Below are positions 57,759-64,000 of a DNA stretch of 64,000 nt, in pieces (the stretch's first letter is position 1; each line of letters begins with the position of its first letter). This DNA is from Treponema sp. (GTDB lineage: Bacteria > Spirochaetota > Spirochaetia > Treponematales > Treponemataceae), in the NCBI GenBank assembly GCA_017551545.1, contig JAFZLJ010000080.1:1-64000 (forward strand), read 5' to 3'. The position numbers and the translations under genes were made by a program. The notes below the pieces were generated by a model, which did not search any database, had not been told where the DNA came from, and was given only the letters and a program-made list of their open reading frames with translations.

Positions 57759-58748
57759 ATGATTACTGAATATAAATTCAAAACAAGCGAACTTGAAGCT
57801 CAGATAGAAACTCTTTCTGCAAAGGGGATTACTGAGTTTTCAATTCACGATACGTCCGTTGCAAAAGATAAAAAACGGCTTCTTAAGATAATCAATCTTG
57901 TGGCACGCTTTGCACCGGACGTTTTTGTTTCTATACTGGCAGATGCTTCTGTTATAGACCGTGAAGTTGCAGCTGCCGCAACACAGATTTTCTGTTCTTT
58001 TGATATTCCGCTCGAAGTGACCTCTAAAGGAGGGAAGCTTCTTTTTGATAAAAAGTTTTATTCTTCCAAAGCACGCCTTCTCAACGACTTTGGACTTGTT
58101 TTTGGTTTTGATATGACTTATGCAGAAGCACCAGGCGATTCCCTCAAACAGTTTTTAGATCGTCTTGATTTTGCAGTACAGCAGTATCCGAATCACATAG
58201 ATTTTCCGCAGACAATGAATGTAGAAATGGAAAAAACTGCAGGTGTTACACAGACTTTTTCTGCACAGGATATCCGCTATGCACGCGATGTTGCTTTTGC
58301 CTGCAGAACCTTTTATTCAAGCGGAAGGGCTGTTCCCTGGTTTTTGTCTGTACTAAAGCCTTTGCGCATTTATGCTTCACGTTTTTTTGCAGATTTTGCT
58401 GAATGGCAGCGCTGTAACAACTGCGGTTATAAAAGCGGTTTTGTTCCCGAAGCCGAAAAACACCTTGCTCTTGAAAAAATGCAGCTTTTATTTTTAGAAG
58501 TTAAATATGAAGAAAAAGGCCAGCATGAACTTATTCCGCTTGTAAAGGATATTGTAGCACTGAATGGAGCAATGTCGCGGCTTGCAGGAGAAGGTGAAGA
58601 ATGCGAAGTTGTAACCTCATGGAATCCTGATGATTTATTAAGTGAAGAAGCAATGAATCTTGCAGCTTTTTGCGAAAATGTCTGCATGGAAGAATGCAGG
58701 GTAAAAATCTTTGCCGGTCAGGATGGCCCGGATTACGAGGTGTTATAA
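57759..58748 (+). CDS. Hypothetical protein with TIM-barrel-like pattern
   Basis: 329 residues, cytosolic, not recognised. The N-terminal half alternates strands and helices (GITEFSIHDTSVAKDKKRLLKII, PDVFVSILADASVIDREV, DIPLEVTSKGG), as in the barrel of radical SAM or class II aldolase enzymes, but no CxxxCxxC is present. One CNNCG pair lies near residue 225. It may be a cluster-less relative. Its stop overlaps the next start as TAATG. Confidence 0.65.
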   Translation: MITEYKFKTSELEAQIETLSAKGITEFSIHDTSVAKDKKRLLKIINLVARFAPDVFVSILADASVIDREVAAAATQIFCSFDIPLEVTSKGGKLLFDKKFYSSKARLLNDFGLVFGFDMTYAEAPGDSLKQFLDRLDFAVQQYPNHIDFPQTMNVEMEKTAGVTQTFSAQDIRYARDVAFACRTFYSSGRAVPWFLSVLKPLRIYASRFFADFAEWQRCNNCGYKSGFVPEAEKHLALEKMQLLFLEVKYEEKGQHELIPLVKDIVALNGAMSRLAGEGEECEVVTSWNPDDLLSEEAMNLAAFCENVCMEECRVKIFAGQDGPDYEVL

Positions 58749-59668
58749 TGGAACTTTCAATTAAAAACCTGGTTAAACTTGTAGTAAGTATATTTCTTAT
58801 AGCCTTTGCACTTTTAAATGCGGGCTGCAAAAAATCAAGTGCACGCAAAGAAGTTCAGTTTGCGCGAAACGATGTTCAGCTTGCAGGCAGAGGATTTAAT
58901 TCTAAAGCTATGGCCGACACAGCATATTATGACTCTGTTGAATATGAAATGGCCGAAGAAAGTGCTCCTGAAGCCTATGTAGAAGAGTATGAACGAAAAT
59001 TAATCCGCACAGGAAACGTTTCTTTAGAAGTACAGACTATTTCCGATGCAGAAGATAAAATTGCAGCCTGGGCAAAAAGTCTTGGCGGTTATGTAACAAA
59101 TGCAAACACCTGGCAGTATGGAGCCGGTTTTACAGTAAGAATTCCTGCAGAACGCTTTGATGAAGCAATGTCTCAGGTTGGAGACTTTGGCCGCGTTACA
59201 AACAGAAGTGTAAACAGTCAGGATGTAAGCGACAATTATTATGACATGCAGTCGCGTCTTGAAACAAAATATATTCTGCGTGACAAGCTCCAGAGTTATT
59301 TGAACCAGGCAAAAGATATAAAAGATTTGCTTGAAATTGAACGTCAGCTCAACTCTGTTATAGAAGAAATTGAAAGCACAGAAAGCCGCTTTAAAAGACT
59401 TTCGGGACAGATTGATTATTCTACTATATATATTAATATGTCGTTCGAAGCAGGAAAGGATGAAGGCGGTATAATTCTGCCAGATGTAAAAAATGCCTGG
59501 AACGAAATTGTTTCAAAAATAATCGGATTCTTCTGGGGACTCTTAAAAGTTCTTTTCTATATAATTATATTTGGAATTCCGCTTGTAGGAATTGCTGCCT
59601 TTTTCTTCTGGCTGCTCTTTGGAAAGGTTGGACTTTTGATTAAGCTGTTCAAGAAACTTAAAAAATAA
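58748..59668 (+). CDS. DUF4349 lipoprotein
   Basis: 306 residues from the ATG at 58748. Signal peptide with lipobox LNAGC (Cys27). DUF4349 domain: KLIRTGNVSLEVQTISDAEDKI, YVTNANTWQYGAGFTVRIPAERFD, a coiled-coil stretch (KLQSYLNQAKDIKDLLEIERQLNSVIEEIES) and a C-terminal transmembrane segment of about 30 residues. An envelope role is likely; details are unknown. Confidence 0.85.
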   Translation: MELSIKNLVKLVVSIFLIAFALLNAGCKKSSARKEVQFARNDVQLAGRGFNSKAMADTAYYDSVEYEMAEESAPEAYVEEYERKLIRTGNVSLEVQTISDAEDKIAAWAKSLGGYVTNANTWQYGAGFTVRIPAERFDEAMSQVGDFGRVTNRSVNSQDVSDNYYDMQSRLETKYILRDKLQSYLNQAKDIKDLLEIERQLNSVIEEIESTESRFKRLSGQIDYSTIYINMSFEAGKDEGGIILPDVKNAWNEIVSKIIGFFWGLLKVLFYIIIFGIPLVGIAAFFFWLLFGKVGLLIKLFKKLKK

Positions 59669-59670
59669 CG

Positions 59671-59693
59671 CGGTCCCTGAGCATGTCGAAGGG
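59671..59693. repeat. Family C element between convergent genes
   Basis: GGTCCCTGAGCATGTCGAAGGG, directly after the DUF4349 gene and next to the stop codon of the pseudouridine synthase gene. Confidence 0.85.
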
Positions 59694-60593
59694 TTACCAG
59701 GGACAGTTTGATTTTACTGAAAACAAATTAGAACTTAGTTCGCAGGAGTGAAGGTAAATGCGTTCTGCGGCCAGCCCCCCATAAAGTGTGTCTCCAAGAA
59801 TGGGGATGTCCTTGCTGCTTAAGTGAACGCGGATCTGGTGAGTGCGTCCTGTGTAAAGAGTGCATTCAATTAAAACACAAGGCTTGTCTTCTACAATAAT
59901 CCTGCTAAGAACCTTAAAATCAGTTTTTGAATATTGACCATCCTTTGTTTCTCCCCATTTTGCGGCCTGTGTGCTTGAAGAAATGCGGCCCATATTCATT
60001 TCGACTGTAAACTGAGTGCCTTCTTCAAGTAAAGCTGGTACTACTGCAAGATATTTTTTTACAAAAGAATGAGACTGAAAAAGTTCAGAAATCTGTTTAT
60101 TAATAGCGCGTGTTTTTGTAAATAAAATTACTCCGCTGGTTTCCCGGTCAAGGCGATGCATTATTCCAACATAAGGCGGATTCCTGAGTTTCGGATTTTT
60201 AGACCACAAATATCGCACAACTGCATCGTGAAGATTGTCGCGGTTACCAGTGATTGTCTGTTCAACCGGGAAGAATGCGGGCTTGTTTATAAAAATCAGG
60301 TTTTCGTCTTCGAATAAAACGCTTTCGGGTGTAACTTCAAATTTAATGTCATCAGGCTGCTTTTCGTAAAAGAGTTTTTCCAGATCAAGTTCAACTGTGA
60401 TTTCTGATTTTCCGCGAAGTTCAAAAGAAGGGCGCTGTGTATGCCTTTGATTTACACTCACTGCACCTGCAACAATGAGCCGGCGGATTTTTGAATTAGA
60501 AACATCCTGTCCAATGCGTGCGGGGAGCTCCTGTCTTAAAAATTCATCGAGTCTGATTTTTTGTTCTGTAGAAAAGTGCAGTGTCTGAGTCAT
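59694..60593 (-). CDS. RluA-family pseudouridine synthase
   Basis: 299 residues. N-terminal S4 RNA-binding domain (RIGQDVSNSKIRRLIVAGAVSVN), catalytic Asp in MHRLDRETSGVILFTK and the RTHQIRVHL motif. The C-terminus stops after LHSCELSSNLFSVKSNCPW, shorter than the usual ending, exactly at a family C repeat, so the tail may be trimmed. Start overlaps the stop of the upstream HAD gene (TAATG). Confidence 0.88.
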   Translation of the reverse strand: MTQTLHFSTEQKIRLDEFLRQELPARIGQDVSNSKIRRLIVAGAVSVNQRHTQRPSFELRGKSEITVELDLEKLFYEKQPDDIKFEVTPESVLFEDENLIFINKPAFFPVEQTITGNRDNLHDAVVRYLWSKNPKLRNPPYVGIMHRLDRETSGVILFTKTRAINKQISELFQSHSFVKKYLAVVPALLEEGTQFTVEMNMGRISSSTQAAKWGETKDGQYSKTDFKVLSRIIVEDKPCVLIECTLYTGRTHQIRVHLSSKDIPILGDTLYGGLAAERIYLHSCELSSNLFSVKSNCPW

Positions 60594-61297
60594 TAATTTT
60601 CGTTCTCTAACTTATTCAAAAGCTCAGGAAGTTCATAAATTGAAGCAAGTCTGATTGTCTTTCCTTCTGGCAGGCCTTTATTTGCCTTGCGTGCCTCTAT
60701 CATAGGACGGGCATCTGGTGCAAGAGGCTTTCCGTTTGGACTTCCAATTAAAACTGCAGTGCCTCCAAGAGCAACCCATCCGTCTGTGTATTTCTGCATG
60801 TCATCTAAAAAAAGAGTTTCTTCTATTGTAGTACCTGCCTTTTTAAGTGCTGCAAAATAGGCGTCGGGGTAGGGTTTACCATAAAAGTTTGCATCGCGTA
60901 TATCTGTAACTGCATCAAATAAATCGGCAACTCCAAGCTTTTCAAGAACACGGTCTGAATGTTCATGCGGTGCATTTGTAAGAATAGACATGGGGTAATC
61001 AAGTGAAAGTAAAAATTCCCTGAGTTTTGGCTGAGGCAAAAGTTCATCAGCTTCGTTATCAGGGTGTACATGCCGAAGAAACCATTCAAAATCAGTCATC
61101 CCTTCCGACCTGAGCCATTCAAGCGTAGTAGAAAAATGAACAATCCCCTGCGCCCTACGAACCTGCGCCTCTTCAATGCTGCAATCAAAATATTCCGCCA
61201 CACATTCCAGCATCCGCCTGGTAATCCCCTTATCCATATCCGAACTAGCCGGGTAAAGCGTATTGTCCATGTCAAAAAGAAGGTGTTTGTATTTCAT
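60593..61297 (-). CDS. HAD-family pyrimidine 5'-nucleotidase-like phosphatase
   Basis: 234 residues. HAD motifs: DMDNTLYP (nucleophile Asp9), SILTNAP (motif II), KPYPDAYFAALKKAG (motif III Lys) and LFLDDMQKYTDG (motif IV). The helical cap and DMDNTLY signature match the yeast Sdt1/Phm8 pyrimidine nucleotidase group. Translationally coupled to the RluA-type gene. Confidence 0.85.
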   Translation of the reverse strand: MKYKHLLFDMDNTLYPASSDMDKGITRRMLECVAEYFDCSIEEAQVRRAQGIVHFSTTLEWLRSEGMTDFEWFLRHVHPDNEADELLPQPKLREFLLSLDYPMSILTNAPHEHSDRVLEKLGVADLFDAVTDIRDANFYGKPYPDAYFAALKKAGTTIEETLFLDDMQKYTDGWVALGGTAVLIGSPNGKPLAPDARPMIEARKANKGLPEGKTIRLASIYELPELLNKLENEN

Positions 61298-61615
61298 AAT
61301 TTTAATTAATTTTACATTTAATCCGGGTTTTATAGAAGTAGTATATAGAAATCAATTAATCTAAATTCATCTGAAAAAAACGGCGGAAGCTGAGTTGCAA
61401 ACCAAAAACATTCTACAGTGCGGCCGCAAGGCGGCCAACGTTTATCGTTCCAAGGCACTGTAGCATGTAGTGGGCTAGCCCACGGTTTTGGATTTGCAAC
61501 TCGGCTGGGAGCCGTTTTTTTCCAAAAGAATGCATATTAATTGATTTCCATAAGAATGCATCTTTCAGTTGCTTTTTTCCGATAATATAGTACAATTTAA
61601 GAATAAGGGGAAAAA
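61298..61615. other. 318-bp gene-free divergent region
   Basis: Holds the start region of the minus-strand HAD gene, the large multi-armed palindrome (61348-61548) and the promoter area of the lipoprotein gene (TACAAT -10 near 61591, AAGGGG before the ATG). No gene is seen. Confidence 0.6.
61348..61548. repeat. 200-bp multi-armed palindrome, possible structured RNA or MITE
   Basis: Nested arms: GAAATCAATTAAT/ATTAATTGATTTC (61348-61360 with 61536-61548), AAAAAAACGGC/GCCGTTTTTTT (61374-61384 with 61511-61521), AGCTGAGTTGCAAA-CCAAAA (61388-61407) with its complement (61486-61506), CTACAGTGC/GCACTGTAG (61413-61421 with 61455-61463). Inside are small hairpins GGCCGC-AAG-GCGGCC (61422-61436), AACG-TTTAT-CGTT (61437-61449) and GTGGGCTAGCCCAC (61470-61483). 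It is not a terminator for either neighbour, since both genes point away. Confidence 0.85.
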
Positions 61616-62602
61616 ATGAAAAAACTACTTCTTTCTTTAACTGTTCTTGCAGTTGTACTGGTGGGCTGTTCTAAAGACCTTTCTTATGAAATCTCTGACA
61701 GCAAAATTGATGTGATCAATTCTGGAGTTGCACCTCTTGATATTGATGCTTGGGAAGCAGAAGTTGATGCAGATTTTGCAGCTGTACTTGAAGCACTTGG
61801 AACGGACGGAGATCTTGAAGCTCTTGCCGCTTTTGATGCTAAGTATGGTACAGATATGGCAGAAACTGGAGCCAGATTTGCAGCTGCTCGTTCAGGAAGC
61901 AGCGGTAAAGGTTCAAGCAGTTATCCAGCTATAACAAATATGCCTTTCAACAAAGATGGTGCTGTTTACGTTTCCGGTGGAACAGATGATCTTGTAGGAA
62001 CAATTGTTGACTGGGTTTCTCCAAAAACTCTTCCTGGTTCTTACTATCACGCAGCTGTTCTTGACCTTGACAAATACGATCCAAATAACGAAGACGTATA
62101 TTGTCTTGAAACAGCAATCAGCAAGGGTGCAGGTTATGAAACTGCATACCAGTGGCGTACAAAGGTAAATGCTGCTGTTCTTAATCCAAAATATTCTTTG
62201 ACAAAATCAAAACTCGATTCTGCTCAGGCTTATATGGATTACTACTGTGACATGAACAACAAAAACATGGAATACGGATTCTTCAAGAATACTGTAAACA
62301 TCTTTAATGTTGTTACAAAGGCCGACACTTACACCTGGTATTGTACAAAAGTAGTATGGTGGGTTTACAACAAATACGGTTGGGATATTGACTCAAACGA
62401 CAGCCGCATTGACTGGACAACATCTGGACTTTATACAATTGTAAAAGACTACTATGCTGTTCGTTATTTCTACAGCTCTTCAAAGAAAAAGGCTGCAATC
62501 AACGATTACATGGCTTCTGCTAAAAAGAACATCGTTCTTGCAGAAGAAATTATGTTCTCTCCATACTTCACAAAAGTATTTGAAAAGATTCGGGAGAACT
62601 AA
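61616..62602 (+). CDS. YiiX-like permuted papain-fold lipoprotein
   Basis: 328 residues. Lipoprotein signal VLVGC (Cys18). Residues about 110-300 resemble the YiiX/NlpC-P60 group: His145 in YYHAAVLD, Glu165 in VYCLETAI and Cys243 in TWYCTKVVWWVY, in the permuted order H-E-C. Such proteins hydrolyse amide or thioester bonds in peptidoglycan peptides or lipids. The mature N-terminus is acidic. Its stop overlaps the next start (TAATG), so the two lipoproteins are made together. Confidence 0.78.
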   Translation: MKKLLLSLTVLAVVLVGCSKDLSYEISDSKIDVINSGVAPLDIDAWEAEVDADFAAVLEALGTDGDLEALAAFDAKYGTDMAETGARFAAARSGSSGKGSSSYPAITNMPFNKDGAVYVSGGTDDLVGTIVDWVSPKTLPGSYYHAAVLDLDKYDPNNEDVYCLETAISKGAGYETAYQWRTKVNAAVLNPKYSLTKSKLDSAQAYMDYYCDMNNKNMEYGFFKNTVNIFNVVTKADTYTWYCTKVVWWVYNKYGWDIDSNDSRIDWTTSGLYTIVKDYYAVRYFYSSSKKKAAINDYMASAKKNIVLAEEIMFSPYFTKVFEKIREN

Positions 62603-63720
62603 TGCATAAACTGTCCGTTGCAACCGCAAAGGGCAGAATGAATACCGCAGGTTGCACAAAACTTGCGGTATTTTTTTTAGCATGCCTTTTTGTTTTTTGC
62701 GGATGTCCTGCAAATGCTTCAGATTCAAAAGATTCTCAATTTCCTTTTGTAAAGGACGGAAAGCTTTATTCTTATTCTGTGCCGACAGAAGAACCGTCTT
62801 TAATAAAAGAATATGAAATTTCCGGGGCTTTGGAAGGCTACGCACAAAAGGCTGTAAGTGTTTCAAAAAAAGAAGGCTTTATTCTTGCCTGGAATCAGAA
62901 AACTCAATATTTGTACTATATAAATTCAGACGGGCATACAAGTTCAAAGGTTAAACTAAGCGGTACAATTGCTTATGTAAACAAACGCTTTGTTCTTATT
63001 CAGGACAGCAACTTTTCCCAGAACAAGGGCTTTTCTTTTACACTTTATTCCATTAAATATTCACGAAATAATAAAAAAATCAGCCTTAAAAAAGTGTGGG
63101 GTGGTAATGTAGATTGTTTTGTTTCTGACTGCTTTTTTACTTCTGTCGGAGTTTGTATAAGCGGCGGAACTCAGGATAATTCTAAAAACAATGCTTTTTA
63201 TATAACATCAAAAGGTATTCATAAATGTTTTTCTACAGCTAAAAATTCCGATTTCTTAAGACTTATAAACTGTGGAAAAGAAGTTTATGGCTTTATGAGC
63301 GGGCGTGAAAAAGCTTATGCCGAGCCTGTTATATATAAGTTTACGCTTGATGATTATATAGAAGGAAATGATCCGGAAAGTAAAATCAATTTAATAAATG
63401 ATTCAAAGCTGCCACAAGGTTATGAATGCTTTTTTGGCTATGGTTTTGTAACAACCGGGCTCCCTGAGCCTGCCGAAGGGCCATCTTATAATATCATCCT
63501 TCCTGCAAGCATTGATGGTACAATTTCTTTTATAATATACGACCCCGGCGCAAATAAGATTTATTCAGTCATCCCGGATGCTGTTGGCTGCGTTACTCCT
63601 CTTGGTCAGTCAGGCGAAGGCTTTTATTACATCGCACGCGACCCGTTAATTGACAATTCTTTCTACGGAATAGCTCTTTTTGACGGAAATTCCTGCAAAA
63701 AAATCGAAAAAATCCAGTAA
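62602..63720 (+). CDS. Predicted lipoprotein, beta-propeller-like
   Basis: 372 residues. The signal includes CLFVFCGC (Cys35 as lipobox cysteine); an inner start at Met13 is possible. The mature protein consists of repeated short beta motifs (EGFILAWNQKTQYLYYINSDGH, SKNNAFYITSKGIHKCF), as in a propeller. An in-frame family C copy gives GLPEPAEGPS near residue 290. Function unknown; coupled to the YiiX-like gene. Confidence 0.72.
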   Translation: MHKLSVATAKGRMNTAGCTKLAVFFLACLFVFCGCPANASDSKDSQFPFVKDGKLYSYSVPTEEPSLIKEYEISGALEGYAQKAVSVSKKEGFILAWNQKTQYLYYINSDGHTSSKVKLSGTIAYVNKRFVLIQDSNFSQNKGFSFTLYSIKYSRNNKKISLKKVWGGNVDCFVSDCFFTSVGVCISGGTQDNSKNNAFYITSKGIHKCFSTAKNSDFLRLINCGKEVYGFMSGREKAYAEPVIYKFTLDDYIEGNDPESKINLINDSKLPQGYECFFGYGFVTTGLPEPAEGPSYNIILPASIDGTISFIIYDPGANKIYSVIPDAVGCVTPLGQSGEGFYYIARDPLIDNSFYGIALFDGNSCKKIEKIQ

Positions 63721-63792
63721 ATTTAGTTGACGAATTCCTCTCATAATCATTATTTTTAAAGATAAGAATAAATTTAATTTGCGAGATGTGTA

Positions 63793-64000
63793 ATGTCAGA
63801 CAAAGAAAACGAAATTAACGAAGAAGAGAAAGTTCAGGATCCTTCGACAGGCTCAGGAACCGCAGACGGTGCAGGTACAACAGATGGTGCAGGTACAGCA
63901 GACGGTGCAGGTACAGCAGACGCTACAGGTACAGCAGAAGCTGCAGGTACAGCAGATGGTGCTGCCGCTGAAAAAGAGCTTTCTCCGGAAGAAAAGATTG
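63793..64000 (+). CDS. Acidic repeat-containing protein (partial, N-terminal part)
   Basis: The gene runs off the window. The start MSDKENEINEEEKVQ is followed by a family C remnant (DPSTGSGTADG) and by about six imperfect copies of a 15-bp unit encoding AGTAD. Then comes EKELSPEEKI. It could be the disordered N-terminus of a GrpE- or chaperone-like protein, but too little is visible to say. Confidence 0.65.
   Translation, partial: MSDKENEINEEEKVQDPSTGSGTADGAGTTDGAGTADGAGTADATGTAEAAGTADGAAAEKELSPEEKI

Noticed and set aside
1-64000. tRNA, rRNA and insertion sequences
   Set aside because: No cloverleaf with conserved TTC loop, no rRNA segment and no transposase gene was recognised by reading.

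Overview
The window reads as a host-associated Treponema (Spirochaetota) chromosome segment. Pointers are the moderate-to-low GC, the many predicted lipoproteins, a TvpA-like diversity-generating retroelement with an HRDC accessory gene, a cheR-cheB pair, starch and cellulose enzymes, and dense families of short palindromic intergenic repeats. The genus is an inference from gene content; no rRNA or tRNA gene was seen to confirm it.

Left part (1-14100, almost all minus strand): a cut LysR regulator, serC, the redox repressor rex, a lytic transglycosylase, a PTS IIA protein, then a long metabolic block read right to left: metN-metI-(2-hydroxyacid/lactate dehydrogenase)-metQ-(FAD D-2-hydroxyacid dehydrogenase)-aminotransferase-LysR-larE. 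metN and metQ carry the same promoter/operator module, which resembles the Met box of LysR-type methionine regulators. I read the block as uptake and interconversion of a 2-hydroxy/2-keto/amino acid set, perhaps methionine and its hydroxy analogue; this is a hypothesis. An alpha/beta hydrolase with twin operators precedes it.

Centre-left (14100-31000): pgi, a GGDEF protein, argR coupled to a threonine-synthase-like protein that lacks the PLP lysine, a FeoA-FeoB fusion, purA, an orphan ATPase-domain protein, a very long GH13 protein, a DUF3990/HTH toxin-antitoxin pair with palindromic operators, and malQ.

Accessory region (30600-39200): three near-identical hairpins in front of a PD-(D/E)XK-type nuclease of the uncharacterised WEHFGMMD family; a GH5 cellulase gene split by a 14-bp tandem repeat that could switch phase; two tandem Phd/PIN toxin-antitoxin modules; and a complete diversity-generating retroelement (target lipoprotein with variable repeat, DUF4258/YgiT pair, template repeat, and on the opposite strand reverse transcriptase plus HRDC protein).

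Right part (39200-64000): housekeeping and envelope genes (radical SAM protein, TatD, Nudix, acyltransferase, gpmI, orphan DNA methylase, pseudouridine synthases, cheR, cheB, polyprenyl synthase, STAS protein, apt, asnA, DUF4349 lipoprotein, HAD phosphatase, YiiX-like lipoprotein). It includes a 418-bp gene-free stretch with two pairs of DnaA-box-like sites and a 200-bp multi-armed palindrome between divergent genes.

Short repeats are a theme of the whole window. A REP-like element (GGTCCCTGAGCCTGTCGAAGGG) sits between genes and also, in frame, inside at least seven proteins. A composite 88-bp element occurs twice at the same length, and a roughly 130-bp element supplies the stop codon of rex.
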